Assembly: GCF_004323635.1 (NCBI RefSeq)
Contig: NZ_CP036515.1
Span: 3,845,501-3,909,500 of the forward strand
Direction of reading: 5' to 3'
Source: Lichenihabitans psoromatis
GTDB taxonomy: Bacteria; Pseudomonadota; Alphaproteobacteria; Rhizobiales; Beijerinckiaceae
DNA: 64,000 nucleotides
Made by a program: the position numbers and the translations under genes. Below are positions 8,899 through 19,953 of this stretch, piece after piece (the stretch's first letter is position 1; the number at the start of each line of letters is the position of its first letter). The notes below the pieces were generated by a model that worked only from the letters and a program-made list of their open reading frames with translations, ran no database searches and had not been told where the DNA came from.

Positions 8899-10620
8899 TT
8901 ACGCAAGCACTTCATGGCGATTTTTCAGGCGACGGTCGAGATGTCCGCGCTTTTCATCCAGCAATCCGCCGTCGATGGTTTCAAGGATTTCGCAAAGCTC
9001 GGTCGACTCAGTCATGCGCGACACGAGGACATAATCAGCGCCGGCCGCGTAGAGGTCTTCGACATCGCTCAAAAGGTCGGCTGGTGCGACGATCACGGCT
9101 TTGGGATTGATGGCGCGTAATTGCCGCACAAGCCGCTCGTTTGTCGTGCCCTTTAGGAGGAAATCCGGCACGCTGCAGATCAGGACTTCGGCCTCGCCCA
9201 CGCCGGCATGCACAAGCGTTTCGCGCTGGCCGATATCGCCATAGATCACCTTAATGCCGCTCGCGCTGAGCTTTTGAAAGACGACCGGGTTGAAGTCGAT
9301 CACGGCGATGTCTTTCAGTGTCGCGGAGTTACGCGCCTCAAGATCGGCGATCAACGAGCTCGCGGTTCTGAAAAAGCCCAGCAGCATGATGCGCGCGCCA
9401 CCATGCTGCGTCGTCTCGGCATCGCGCGGCCCAACCTGATCGAGATCCCTCAATCCGACGCGCTTGAGAAGCGGCACGAGCGTCCGAACGATCGCATTGC
9501 TGCGCCCCATCGCGAATGTGCTGATTGCTGCCAGAACCACGAAGGTGAACGACGTGGCGGCCTTGGCGTCATTGCCGATGTGACCCGAAACCACGCCGAT
9601 CTGCAGAAGAACCAATGAAAACTCACTGAGTTGACTGAGATTGATTGCCGGGAGCAGGCTGGCACGCAGGCCCTGGCGGAGGGCATAGAGCGGCGGGAAC
9701 GTCGTCAGGAAACGGCTCAGGATCGTGAAGGCGCCGAGAGCAAAGGCGAGGCCGAGCATGCTCATCGTCGGGATCGGAATGGTCATGCCAACCCCGACGA
9801 AAAACAGCGTCACGAAAAAGTCCCGCAGGCTCGTGACCTTCGCGGCCACGTCGAGCGCATAGGGGAAGGTCGACAGCGACACCCCGGCCACAAGAGCCCC
9901 CATCTCGCGCGAGAGGTGCAGATATTCGGCTAATTCGCTGGTGAACAGGCACCAAGCGAGGGCGCCGACCAGAACGAGTTCGGGCAACCGGGCAATGCGG
10001 TAGAATAAAAACGGCAGCACGTAGCGGCTGACCAGCAAGGCCGTGGCCACCAGCGCCCCGACACGCGCCAGCGAGATCAGGAGGACGCTGATCCGCAGAT
10101 CGTTGAGGCTCGGCTGAATGGCGAGGAACAGGATGACGAACAGATCCTGAAGCACCAGGATGCCGAGCGTGACGCGGCCCGGCAACGTATCGAGTTCTCG
10201 CTTATCGTAGAGCACCTTGACGATGATGACCGTGCTGCTGAGCGATGCCGCGACGCCAAGATAGAGTGCATCCCAATGGCCGCCGCCAAGCGGCAAACCC
10301 AACATGACGAAAAACGCTACGCCGAGCGCGCAACACCCAACGATTTGCGCTGCCGCGCTGACGATGATGACCCGCCCGGAGCGGATGATCTTCTTCAGGT
10401 CGATTTCCAGCCCGATCATGAAGAGCAGAAAAATCAGCCCCAGTTCGGAGATAACCCCGATCGTTTCCTGTGAGCGAACGAAGTGGAGACCAGAAGGCCC
10501 GAGCAGAAATCCCCCGACCAGATAGGCCAGGATCACGGGTTGACCGATCAGCTGCGCCGCAACGCCGAGCGTCCAAGCCGTGACGGTGCAGAGCGCCATG
10601 TCGAACAAAAGATCATTCAT
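8899..10620 (-). CDS. Cation:proton antiporter, CPA2/KefB-like, with C-terminal RCK-type domain
   Basis: 573-residue integral membrane protein. The first ~390 residues form about twelve hydrophobic helices of the Na+/H+ exchanger fold typical of KefB/KefC/YbaL proteins. The remainder resembles the TrkA-N (RCK) nucleotide-binding domain. The usual GxGxxG turn reads LLGFFRTA, so two glycines are lost, while the acidic strand end IDFNP remains; NAD(H) control may be altered or absent. No ancillary KefF/G quinone reductase gene is nearby. Substrate (K+ or Na+) cannot be decided from sequence. It sits between the VOC gene and kdsA, probably co-transcribed. Confidence 0.83.
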   Translation of the reverse strand: MNDLLFDMALCTVTAWTLGVAAQLIGQPVILAYLVGGFLLGPSGLHFVRSQETIGVISELGLIFLLFMIGLEIDLKKIIRSGRVIIVSAAAQIVGCCALGVAFFVMLGLPLGGGHWDALYLGVAASLSSTVIIVKVLYDKRELDTLPGRVTLGILVLQDLFVILFLAIQPSLNDLRISVLLISLARVGALVATALLVSRYVLPFLFYRIARLPELVLVGALAWCLFTSELAEYLHLSREMGALVAGVSLSTFPYALDVAAKVTSLRDFFVTLFFVGVGMTIPIPTMSMLGLAFALGAFTILSRFLTTFPPLYALRQGLRASLLPAINLSQLSEFSLVLLQIGVVSGHIGNDAKAATSFTFVVLAAISTFAMGRSNAIVRTLVPLLKRVGLRDLDQVGPRDAETTQHGGARIMLLGFFRTASSLIADLEARNSATLKDIAVIDFNPVVFQKLSASGIKVIYGDIGQRETLVHAGVGEAEVLICSVPDFLLKGTTNERLVRQLRAINPKAVIVAPADLLSDVEDLYAAGADYVLVSRMTESTELCEILETIDGGLLDEKRGHLDRRLKNRHEVLA

Positions 10621-10661
10621 CGCACCCCCACATCAGCAGCAACCGACTGGATGCCCTGTCT

Positions 10662-11564
10662 TCACGAGGTCGAAGCCGATCGTCCCTCATGGGACGAGGG
10701 CTCGAGCACCAGTGTAATCCCCCCGGACTCAACGGCCTCGATCGCCCAACCGTCCCGACACGCAACCGCTCGGGCTGGCGCGATCTGATCGGAGCTTGCT
10801 TCGAGTTGGGATGTTGCACAGCAGACCGCTGCGAGAAAAGGCCGAAATCCGGCCTGACGCGATCGACGTGAGAGCGTAGCGCCGAAGCGATCCTGAAACG
10901 CGTCGGGTGTCACCACCTCGAGACGACTGCCGCCGATCGGAATCAGCAGACCCCCATCCCGCCCGGCCGCGACCGAGTGATCGGAGAAGGCGCCGAGAAA
11001 CGTCGCATGGTCGGCGGGGCGATCCGCCACAAAGATGACCCCGCTGATGCCAATTACGCCGTTGGCATGGCGTTGGGCGGCTGGGTTCCAAAAATTCTCT
11101 GGATAGTGCTGCTGGCAGACAAAGAAGCCGATATCCGGCATCGATGGCGCTTCGGCGAAAGCGAGGCTGAACGCGACGCGCTTGGTCGAACCATCCGCCG
11201 CTGCCGCATCGCGAGCAAAGTCGAGCCGGTGCCTGGTGCCGATTCCCAATCCGGCGAAGCGTTCCGCGTCAGCGACAGCATCGGCTGAGCCTAACACCAG
11301 CATGCCGGATGGATCTGTCGAGGTCGTCACACCGTTGAGGAAGCCCGCAAAGCGAAATGCGTCCGCTTCAGGCGACACAGGCTCCGCTTCTGGCGCGAGC
11401 CCGATCAACTCGATGAAAGCGCCCGGCACTTGGATGAGGTGGTTCTCTGTACCCCAAGGGTGGCGGTTTCGACGACCGACCGTAAAGCCCAACGCCTCGA
11501 ACCGCCTTGCCTCGGCGCCGAGATCGCTGCAGGGCCAGACCACATGATCGAGCGCGCGGACCAT
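10662..11564 (-). CDS. VOC (glyoxalase-like) family protein
   Basis: 300-residue protein opening with LDHVVWPCSDLGAEARRFEALGF, the beta-alpha start of a vicinal-oxygen-chelate fold, with a second related half from about residue 130. The arrangement resembles Glyoxalase_3-type proteins. A His near residue 7 could be a metal ligand, but the full ligand set cannot be assigned by eye. It lies nine bases after pyrG, so it is very likely translated from the same message. Similar VOC genes occur between pyrG and kdsA in related bacteria. The substrate is unknown. Confidence 0.75.
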   Translation of the reverse strand: MVRALDHVVWPCSDLGAEARRFEALGFTVGRRNRHPWGTENHLIQVPGAFIELIGLAPEAEPVSPEADAFRFAGFLNGVTTSTDPSGMLVLGSADAVADAERFAGLGIGTRHRLDFARDAAAADGSTKRVAFSLAFAEAPSMPDIGFFVCQQHYPENFWNPAAQRHANGVIGISGVIFVADRPADHATFLGAFSDHSVAAGRDGGLLIPIGGSRLEVVTPDAFQDRFGATLSRRSRQAGFRPFLAAVCCATSQLEASSDQIAPARAVACRDGWAIEAVESGGITLVLEPSSHEGRSASTS

Positions 11565-11573
11565 CGCGCCGCC

Positions 11574-13208
<1,635 letters not shown>

Positions 13209-13313
13209 TCACGCTTATCCAGTTTTCAGCGGTTTGACGAGAATAAACCGCACGGGGCCGCGCAGGGCAGCCATGACCCCAGCCGTTTGGCCGAAGAACG
13301 AAACGAGGGTCGC

Positions 13314-13715
13314 TTACTGCGACTTCGGCGCCTCAGGCGTGGCCGGAACGGCCGGCGCGGTGGGAGCCGCGGGCGCGGTCGAATTACGTTGCTGCTCGAG
13401 CCGCTTCAACTGGTCGAGCGGGGTACCGCCCTGAACCGGAGCGGTCGTCGTGACACCCGCCGGAACGGCTGTGTCAAGGATTGATTTCGGGGCGCGATTA
13501 TAGCTCGCGATGATCGAGAGCGATAAGCTGGTGACAAAAAACAAACCGGCCAGGATCGCGGTCGCGCGCGTCAAGGCATTCGCCTGTCCGCGGCCGGTCA
13601 TGAAACCCCCGCCTCCACCGACCCCGAGCGCGCCACCTTCGGACCGTTGCAGAAGGACGCTGGCGACCAACGCCACAACGATCATCAGATGAAACACGAT
13701 CAAAACGGTTTGCAT
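13314..13715 (-). CDS. secG: SecG, preprotein translocase subunit
   Basis: Small inner-membrane component of the SecYEG channel. 133 residues. Two hydrophobic segments (about 1-20 and 52-72) flank the conserved loop LLQRSEGGALGVGGGGGFMTGR. The tail from about residue 85 is Ala/Pro/Thr-rich low complexity, as in many alphaproteobacterial SecG proteins, and longer than in E. coli. It lies between tpiA and pyrG, the customary position in Hyphomicrobiales, with about 110-140 bases on either side, so it may have its own promoter. Confidence 0.94.
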   Translation of the reverse strand: MQTVLIVFHLMIVVALVASVLLQRSEGGALGVGGGGGFMTGRGQANALTRATAILAGLFFVTSLSLSIIASYNRAPKSILDTAVPAGVTTTAPVQGGTPLDQLKRLEQQRNSTAPAAPTAPAVPATPEAPKSQ

Positions 13716-13853
13716 GAAGGAGCTCGAAACGCAGGCCTGCCCGCAACGGACGCACGAAGCGCCCCGTTACGATGACGGAGGTGTCGGCGCGGGTTTTACA
13801 CGATGGCACCCGCTAAGCAAACAATTCCGAGCCGAAGCCGGCTGCGCTAGCCG

Positions 13854-14609
13854 TCAGGCATAGACCGAGGCGATGGCCAGAAAATCTTTTGCCTTGAGGC
13901 TCGCGCCGCCAATGAGCGCGCCATCCACGTTATCGATCCCCATCAGGCTCTCGGCATTGTCGGGCTTTACCGATCCGCCATAGAGAATGCGAAGCGCGTC
14001 ACCTCCATGCGGCAGCAACGCTTTAAGTTGGGCGCGGAAGAAGGCATGCATCGCCGCAACGTCATCGACGGTCGGGACAAGCCCTGTGCCGATCGCCCAC
14101 ACCGGTTCGTAGGCCAGGACGGTGTTGTCGGGTGTGGCGCCGGGCGGCAACGAGCCTTCGAGCTGTGCGCCGCAGATCTCGAGAGCGTCGCCAGCGTCGC
14201 GCTGCGGACGGGTCTCGCCGACGCAGATGATTGCGGTCAGGCCGGCGCGATACGCCGCTTCCGCCTTGGCACGAACCACGGCGTTGGTCTCACCATGGTC
14301 GGCACGACGCTCGGAATGCCCGACGATCACGAGGCTCGCGCCCGAGTCGCGGAGCATCTCAGCCGCGAGATCGCCCGTGTGGGCGCCGAACGTCTCGGCA
14401 GAGCAGTCCTGGCCGCCGACGAGAAGATGCTGACCCGCGATTTCGGCGCCACGCGCTAGCAGCGTCGCGGGCAGGCAGATGGCACAGGCAGCGGTCCCGG
14501 CGGCACCTCCGGCAACCCCCTCGGCGATCGCCTTCAGCTCCGCCAAGGACGCCGAAACGCCGTTCATCTTCCAATTTCCGGCCACAAGTGCGTTGCGCGA
14601 GATCGCCAT
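13854..14609 (-). CDS. tpiA: Triosephosphate isomerase
   Basis: Interconverts dihydroxyacetone phosphate and glyceraldehyde-3-phosphate. With ATG at 14609 it has 251 residues, the family norm. Active-site Lys14 (GNWKMNG), His98 in GHSERR and Glu168 in [10 protein letters not shown] are all present, and the phosphate-binding GGSVKPDN block is near the C-terminus. The frame runs on 111 bases upstream to 14720 and another ATG lies at 14633, but the chosen start matches the conserved N-terminus and has GGAGGATCAGGA before it. It heads the minus-strand tpiA-secG-pyrG run and is divergent from the cyclase gene. Confidence 0.96.
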   Translation of the reverse strand: MAISRNALVAGNWKMNGVSASLAELKAIAEGVAGGAAGTAACAICLPATLLARGAEIAGQHLLVGGQDCSAETFGAHTGDLAAEMLRDSGASLVIVGHSERRADHGETNAVVRAKAEAAYRAGLTAIICVGETRPQRDAGDALEICGAQLEGSLPPGATPDNTVLAYEPVWAIGTGLVPTVDDVAAMHAFFRAQLKALLPHGGDALRILYGGSVKPDNAESLMGIDNVDGALIGGASLKAKDFLAIASVYA

Positions 14610-14801
14610 GGTTCCGTCCTGATCCTCCGTCATATTTTTTGGCCGCGATCGCAGCGGCTTAGTCCGACGCAACGCAACTTTATGCAAACAGCAGCTATCC
14701 GGCTCGCAAGCCGCCCGCAAGAGTGCAACATGACGGACTGACCGATTCGGTTCGTCGACGGATGATGCGGCTGGGTTGTCGACGGCTATCGTACAAGCAT
14801 C

Positions 14802-16466
14802 ATGCTTCCGAGGCGCGACCGCCCGGATTTTGACGATCGAGACGATATGCTTCTGCAGACACCAGCGCCCAAGAGCGACTCACTCGAAACCGATCAAATG
14901 GCGCGCGCGCTGGCCTCGTTCGTCAGGGCGGAATTCGAGGCACCTGTCCACGTCGTTGCGGGCTTCGTCGATCTCCTGATCGAGGATGCGCACCGAGACG
15001 GGATGGATCACTATCTCTCGGACCTCGCCAAGATTAAAGTCGCAAGCGACCGGCTCGACCAAATGGTGGTTGGTCTTCTCGATGGCGTGCATGAAGGCTT
15101 GCCTCTCGCGGGACGCGAGATCGAAGCCATGTCGAGCAAGCTGCGCCACGATCTCCGGACGCCGATCACGGCGATCCTCGGCTACGGCGAGTTGCTGAGC
15201 GAGGAAGCGCGTGACAACGGAGACGACGCCTTTTGCGGCACGATCGACGGCATGGTCGACGCGTCCCGCCGCTTGCTGGGGCAAATCGATGGCATGATGC
15301 ACCTGCTGCGGGGGCAAGGGTTGACGCCGACGACCGTCGAGGAAACGCCAGCTGAGCCGCCGAAGCTGCAACAGGCTGTCGAGGCGATCCGTGCCGTGCT
15401 GTTCGACCAGCACGTCTTACAGCCGAAGACGGTCGGTCGCATTTTGGTCGTCGACGATAATGTTTCCAACCTCGATCTTCTCTCGCGCCGTCTTACCCGC
15501 GACGGGCACTCCGTCCAGTTATGCGATTCCGGCGAGGGCGCACTCGCCTTGCTGAAGAGCGAGCCGTTCGACCTCGTTCTCCTCGATCTCATCATGCCCG
15601 GGATGAATGGCATCGATGTCTTGCGGCAGCTTCGTTCCGACAGCGCGACGCGGCAACTCCCGGTCGTGATGATTTCGGCCATGGACGAGGTCGATGGTGC
15701 CGTTCGCTGCATCGAGGCTGGAGCGGACGATTTTCTCTCGAAGCCGCTCAACCCCGTGCTGCTGCAAGCCCGCATCAACGCGGCGCTTGAACGAAAGCTG
15801 CTGCGGGAGCGCGAGGCCGCCATCACCGAGCGGCTCCAAGCCGAACGTGAGCGCTCGGAAAACCTCCTTCGCAACGTGTTGCCGGCGTCGGTGGTGGATC
15901 GACTGCGGGCCGGCGAAACCGTGATCGCGGACCATTATGCCGATGTCTCGATCCTGTTTTGCGACCTCGTCGGCTTCACGGCGCTTGCCTCGCGGCTCAG
16001 CCCGGGCGAGACGCTGGATCTCCTGAACGGCATCTTCTCCGAATTTGACCGCTTGGCCGCGCAGAACGGGTTGGAAAAGATCAAGACGATCGGCGACGCC
16101 TATATGGTGGCTGGCGGTCTCCCGCAGGAGCTGCCGGACCATGCAGCGCTGGTGGCCGCGATGGCCTTGGAAATGCCCGCCGTCGTGGCGGCGGCGAGCC
16201 GCTCCGCTGGCGAGCCGTTGAACGTGCGGCTCGGCATGCACACTGGTCCCGTCGTGGCCGGCATCATCGGCACCCACAAATTCGTCTACGATGTGTGGGG
16301 CGACACGGTGAATACGGCAAGCCGGATGGAGCGCTACGGCACGCCGGGGCGCGTTCACATCACGCAGGCAACGCGGGACGTCCTCGGCGCGCGCTACACC
16401 TATGAGGCCTTGCCCCCCATGAGCATCAAGGGCAAAGGCATCATGGAAACCTATCTGATCCGCTGA
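14802..16466 (+). CDS. Hybrid signalling protein: two HisKA-like segments, receiver domain, class III adenylate cyclase
   Basis: 554-residue soluble protein. Residues ~34-95 resemble a histidine-kinase dimerisation helix pair whose H-box is degraded ([12 protein letters not shown]). Residues ~108-172 form a second with an intact H-box, [14 protein letters not shown] (His116). No HATPase_c domain follows. A receiver domain spans ~212-330 with Asp262 as phosphoacceptor and Lys314 in SKPLNP. A coiled coil leads to the cyclase domain (~378-554). Its catalytic residues look complete: metal Asp388 and Asp432, Lys428, Asp497, Asn504, Arg508; the Lys/Asp pair suits ATP. It probably makes cAMP under phosphorelay control by a separate kinase. 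ATG 14847 is a possible alternative start. Confidence 0.87.
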   Translation: MLPRRDRPDFDDRDDMLLQTPAPKSDSLETDQMARALASFVRAEFEAPVHVVAGFVDLLIEDAHRDGMDHYLSDLAKIKVASDRLDQMVVGLLDGVHEGLPLAGREIEAMSSKLRHDLRTPITAILGYGELLSEEARDNGDDAFCGTIDGMVDASRRLLGQIDGMMHLLRGQGLTPTTVEETPAEPPKLQQAVEAIRAVLFDQHVLQPKTVGRILVVDDNVSNLDLLSRRLTRDGHSVQLCDSGEGALALLKSEPFDLVLLDLIMPGMNGIDVLRQLRSDSATRQLPVVMISAMDEVDGAVRCIEAGADDFLSKPLNPVLLQARINAALERKLLREREAAITERLQAERERSENLLRNVLPASVVDRLRAGETVIADHYADVSILFCDLVGFTALASRLSPGETLDLLNGIFSEFDRLAAQNGLEKIKTIGDAYMVAGGLPQELPDHAALVAAMALEMPAVVAAASRSAGEPLNVRLGMHTGPVVAGIIGTHKFVYDVWGDTVNTASRMERYGTPGRVHITQATRDVLGARYTYEALPPMSIKGKGIMETYLIR

Positions 16467-16515
16467 CGCTCTAAAGCGGTCACATCATCAAGCCGCAACA
16501 CGCCGGACGGAGGCC

Positions 16516-17388
16516 ATGCCAACACTCGACCCCTCTTATCTCGCGCTGCTCGAGCGCATCGCGAGCGCGCTCGACCGCATGACCCCACCGGCCGCGACCG
16601 ATCCCGATTTCGATGCGGCGGACGCGTTCGTCTGGTCGGCGTCGATGTCGGAATTGCAGCCTGTGCGCCGCGTCAACAAGGTCGACGTCGAGCTGCTGCG
16701 CGGCATCGACCGGGTTCGCGATCAGTTGCTCGACAACACGCTGCGGTTCGCCAAGGGTTTGCCGGCCAACAACGCGCTGCTCTGGGGCGCACGGGGCATG
16801 GGCAAATCATCGCTGGTCAAGGCCGCTCATGCGGAAGTCAACGCAAGTGGCGCGAAACGTCGACTGAAATTGATCGAGATTCATCGCGAGGACATCGACT
16901 CGCTACCGGTGTTGATGGGCCTGCTTCGTGAAGCGCCACATGCCTTCATCTTGTTTTGCGACGACTTGTCGTTCGATGGCGACGACACGTCCTACAAGTC
17001 GTTGAAGGCGGTGCTCGAAGGCGGCATCGAAGGGCGACCCGACAATGTCCTCTTTTATGCAACCTCGAATCGGCGGCACCTGATGCCCCGCGACATGATG
17101 GACAACGAACGCTCGACCGCGATCAACCCCGGCGAGGCGGTGGAGGAAAAGGTGTCGCTGAGCGACCGCTTCGGCCTCTGGCTCGGTTTCCACAAATGCT
17201 CGCAGGACGAATATCTCGAGATGGTCCGCGCCTATGCCGATAAATTCGGCTTGGATGTTCCGGACGACCGTCTCGTGGCCGACGCGCTGGAATGGTCGAC
17301 GACACGCGGCGCTCGCTCGGGCCGCACCGCGTGGCAGTTCATCCAAGATCTCGCAGGGCGTCTCGGAATGACGATCACGACGTCATAG
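16516..17388 (+). CDS. DUF815-family AAA-type ATPase
   Basis: 290-residue cytoplasmic ATPase. Walker A is GARGMGKSS (91-99) and Walker B FILFCDDLSF (144-153), followed by the sensor-like ATSNRRHL. This matches the DUF815 family, whose function is uncharacterised. GGAGG precedes the ATG. In related genomes a DUF815 gene sits near the LytM lipoprotein, pcm, surE and yajC/secD; here it converges on the LytM gene and lies 49 bases after the cyclase gene, so co-transcription with the cyclase is possible. A strong hairpin follows at 17436-17465. Confidence 0.85.
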   Translation: MPTLDPSYLALLERIASALDRMTPPAATDPDFDAADAFVWSASMSELQPVRRVNKVDVELLRGIDRVRDQLLDNTLRFAKGLPANNALLWGARGMGKSSLVKAAHAEVNASGAKRRLKLIEIHREDIDSLPVLMGLLREAPHAFILFCDDLSFDGDDTSYKSLKAVLEGGIEGRPDNVLFYATSNRRHLMPRDMMDNERSTAINPGEAVEEKVSLSDRFGLWLGFHKCSQDEYLEMVRAYADKFGLDVPDDRLVADALEWSTTRGARSGRTAWQFIQDLAGRLGMTITTS

Positions 17389-17435
17389 CTTGCCCAAGAT
17401 GCTGTGAAGGCGCGGCAGACCGCCAGAAGCAGCAA

Positions 17436-17465
17436 GGCGGCAGGCCTTTCCTTGGACCTGCCGCC
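17436..17465. terminator. Perfect 9-bp hairpin between convergent genes
   Basis: GGCGGCAGG (17436-17444) pairs with CCTGCCGCC (17457-17465) around a 12-base loop. It lies between the 3' ends of the DUF815 ATPase (+) and the LytM lipoprotein (-), where a bidirectional terminator is expected. No T-run follows on either strand, so factor-independent termination is uncertain. Confidence 0.45.
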
Positions 17466-17559
17466 TCATGTCGCTTCCCAGGTTTCGTGTCTCGCGGAAC
17501 CTCGGAAGCTTGCCGGACGACGGAGCTCTCTGGGCTCAGTCGAATGGGTTGGCGGGGCG

Positions 17560-19053
17560 CTAGAGCCCGGCCAAATAGCTGGTGGGGTCGACCGGGGTCG
17601 AACCCTTCCGCAGCTCAAAATGCAGCTGCGGCGAGGCGACATTGCCGGATTGACCGGATTTCGCGATCGTTTGACCGCGCTTGACCTGATCGCCGCGCTT
17701 GACGTCGAGCTCGCCATTATTGGCATAGGCGGTCACGAAGCCGTTTGGATGCCGGATCAGAACGAGATTGCCGTATCCCTTCAATTCGCTCCCCGCATAG
17801 GCAACCGTGCCGTTTTCGGCCGCCTTAACCGAGGTGCCTTCCGGCACCGCGATATTGATGCCGTCATTGCCGCCGCTACCGCCCTTGAAACCCTGGATGA
17901 TGCGGCCGCGAGCAGGCCAGCGGAACTCAGGATTACCGGACGCATCGGTTGCCGGTGCGGAAGCCGCGACGCTGGCTGTGGGCGCCGGATCAACCTGCTT
18001 CGCCGCTGCGGGAGCGCTCGGAGCGGCTTCGAGCGAGGCCGTGCGAACGGCGGCAGGAGCCTTGGTGGCAGGAGCCTTGGTGGCAGGAAGCGCCTTGATG
18101 GCTGCAGTCTTGACCGGAACCATCTTCGCGGTTGCAGGCTCCGCCTTCTCGGTCCGAGCGGTCTTTTCTGCCTTCTTCTCGGCGTCGGCAGTCCTCGCTT
18201 CGGCTTTCGCAGCCTTGACGCGCTCGGCGATTGTCACTCTTTCGGACACGATGCGCGGCGCGGCGGCCACGACACGGCCTTGAGCCGGGGCGGCTGCATG
18301 CGCCGGTGCTCGCTCGGCCGCAGCCGCCATGCGCTCGGCTTTCGGCTTCAGCAGCTCGGCCTTGGCAAGTTTGCGATCGGCCATTTTGCGCAGCGCGGGC
18401 GGCTCGGTTACGCGTTGGGGCTCCTGACGTGCTTCGCGGGCAGGCTCGTTCCGGGCAGGCTCGTTCCGGATCGGTTCGGCCCGCGCGACCTGAGGCTCGG
18501 GCCGTTGAGCGGCCGCGACCGCGTTATAAACCGGGATCGTTATGCGGCTGCCGGGCCGAACGTCAGCCGAGGTCCGCAGGCCATTGGTCTGCAGCAGAGC
18601 CGTCGGCGGTACGCCATAACGCTTCGATAGCAGGTCGGCGCTCTCGCCGGGCCCAACCGTCACGGCAACGCCGCCCGACGAGGTCCAGCCGCCGTAGGAC
18701 GAGCCGGAAGCCGTGCGAACAGGAGTTGGCTCGATCGAGCCCGTCGTCTCGTGGCTGACTGGTGCGTTGTAAGACGTCATCAGGCGCGGACGAAGTGGCT
18801 CGGCCGCGGCGACCGACGAGGTCGGCGCAGAGAGTGCGCGGCTTATGACAGGGGGGGAGCGACCCGCCGGGATGGTTCGGCCGTGCATTGGCGCGGGAGC
18901 CGGCTCGTTCGACGCGGTCGCAAAAGGATTGGAGAACGGATCCGTCAACCGCGTCGAGTCGGTCGAGCAACCTGCCATCAAGGCCGCGACGGCGCCGACG
19001 GCACAGAATTGGAGGGCAAGGCGGCCATGCCCGAAGGGCGCAATCTTACTCAT
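17560..19053 (-). CDS. NlpD/DipM-like lipoprotein with LysM and degenerate LytM (M23) domain
   Basis: 497-residue envelope protein. An N-terminal signal ends in the lipobox LMAGC (Cys29). A LysM peptidoglycan-binding repeat lies around 130-180 (TVGPGESADLLSKRYGV onward), then a long Ala/Glu/Lys/Pro-rich linker with tandem repeats, then a LytM domain (~400-495). Zinc ligands are mostly lost: the HxGxD motif reads NDGIN, YAH reads YAN, and HLH reads QLH. It should therefore not be a peptidase; the known role of such degenerate LytM factors is activating septal amidases during division. It follows pcm and surE as nlpD does elsewhere. Confidence 0.9.
   Translation of the reverse strand: MSKIAPFGHGRLALQFCAVGAVAALMAGCSTDSTRLTDPFSNPFATASNEPAPAPMHGRTIPAGRSPPVISRALSAPTSSVAAAEPLRPRLMTSYNAPVSHETTGSIEPTPVRTASGSSYGGWTSSGGVAVTVGPGESADLLSKRYGVPPTALLQTNGLRTSADVRPGSRITIPVYNAVAAAQRPEPQVARAEPIRNEPARNEPAREARQEPQRVTEPPALRKMADRKLAKAELLKPKAERMAAAAERAPAHAAAPAQGRVVAAAPRIVSERVTIAERVKAAKAEARTADAEKKAEKTARTEKAEPATAKMVPVKTAAIKALPATKAPATKAPAAVRTASLEAAPSAPAAAKQVDPAPTASVAASAPATDASGNPEFRWPARGRIIQGFKGGSGGNDGINIAVPEGTSVKAAENGTVAYAGSELKGYGNLVLIRHPNGFVTAYANNGELDVKRGDQVKRGQTIAKSGQSGNVASPQLHFELRKGSTPVDPTSYLAGL
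18052..18091. repeat. 15-bp tandem repeat, about 2.7 copies, in the nlpD-like linker
   Basis: The unit GGCAGGAGCCTTGGT occurs at 18052-18066 and 18067-18081, followed by a partial copy. It is in frame and encodes the repeated Ala-Thr-Lys-Ala-Pro of the low-complexity linker, consistent with replication slippage in a spacer that tolerates length change. Confidence 0.8.
18438..18467. repeat. 15-bp tandem repeat, two copies plus a degenerate third, in the nlpD-like linker
   Basis: The unit GGGCAGGCTCGTTCC is repeated exactly at 18438-18452 and 18453-18467, with a degenerate copy after it. It encodes the Arg-Asn-Glu-Pro-Ala repeats between the LysM and LytM domains. It is independent in sequence from the repeat at 18052. 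Confidence 0.8.
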
Positions 19054-19225
19054 CAGCGAAACCCATCCACGAACCCGTCGTCACTGAGGATGATTAAAGA
19101 CCGGGGGGGTTAAGGGACGGTTTAAGATGAATCGAAACCTTCGATTTTGACGAAATCTCGTGTGCCTTAAGATTTGGGCCACACGAATGCCATGATGAGT
19201 TGCGGATCGGCGAGCGCAGTCGACG

Positions 19226-19933
19226 TCACAAAACCGCGGATCGTCCCTTGCAGGCGCCCTGCAATCGCGAGGGGCGAATGGCGGTTTCGAGCGGACCGCC
19301 ATCGCGGTCGAGCGTGATCCGCATGAGAGTTTGCGATCGCCGCCGTTCTCGGGTCGAGGCCAGATTTTCGGCGTAGATGAGGGTACCGCCCGGCGCCAAT
19401 CGTCCGAGCAGCGACAAGGGCGCTTCGTCGAGCCCGGCATGAACGACGATTCGATCGAACGATCCCAGCCTTTGATGCGGGTCGAGACCGTCCTCCCAGT
19501 CGATCGTCGCATTGGTGATGCCAAGCCGATCGAGCCGCGCGCAGGCTTCGATCGCGAGATCCTGAAACCGTTCGATTGCCACCACGTCCCGCGCGAGGCG
19601 CGACAAAATCGCGGTCGCGTAACCCGTTCCAGCACCGACCTCGAGCACGCGGCATTGCGGTGTACAGGAGAGTGCCTCGAGCACGGAGGCAACGAAACTT
19701 GGCTCGGGCATGGTCTGCCCGCATCCGATTGGCAAAGCGATATCGCGGCCCGCGAGATCGGCATAGCGGTGGGGAACGAAGATGGCGCGCGGCACGGCTT
19801 CCATGGCGCGTAAAAGCGCGAGGTCCCGGATGCCCGAGGCTCGCAGGCGGAGCAAAAACGACGCGGTTGCCTCAGCCGATCTCCGCTCGGGGTCGTCTCG
19901 ATCGACGATGCCGGGAGGGAGCGACCACGTCAT
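19226..19933 (-). CDS. pcm: Protein-L-isoaspartate O-methyltransferase
   Basis: Methylates isoaspartyl residues to start repair of aged proteins, using SAM. 235 residues. GCGQTMPEPSFVA matches the substrate-binding region and VLEVGAGTGYA (96-106) is the SAM motif I. Next to surE, as in many proteobacteria including E. coli, where pcm and surE are linked and act in stationary-phase survival. It begins 20 bases after the surE stop and is probably in the serS-surE-pcm transcript. The upstream residues 1-25 are less conserved, so a slightly later start is possible. Confidence 0.93.
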   Translation of the reverse strand: MTWSLPPGIVDRDDPERRSAEATASFLLRLRASGIRDLALLRAMEAVPRAIFVPHRYADLAGRDIALPIGCGQTMPEPSFVASVLEALSCTPQCRVLEVGAGTGYATAILSRLARDVVAIERFQDLAIEACARLDRLGITNATIDWEDGLDPHQRLGSFDRIVVHAGLDEAPLSLLGRLAPGGTLIYAENLASTRERRRSQTLMRITLDRDGGPLETAIRPSRLQGACKGRSAVL

Positions 19934-19953
19934 GGCTCAGGCCAACCGGGCTT

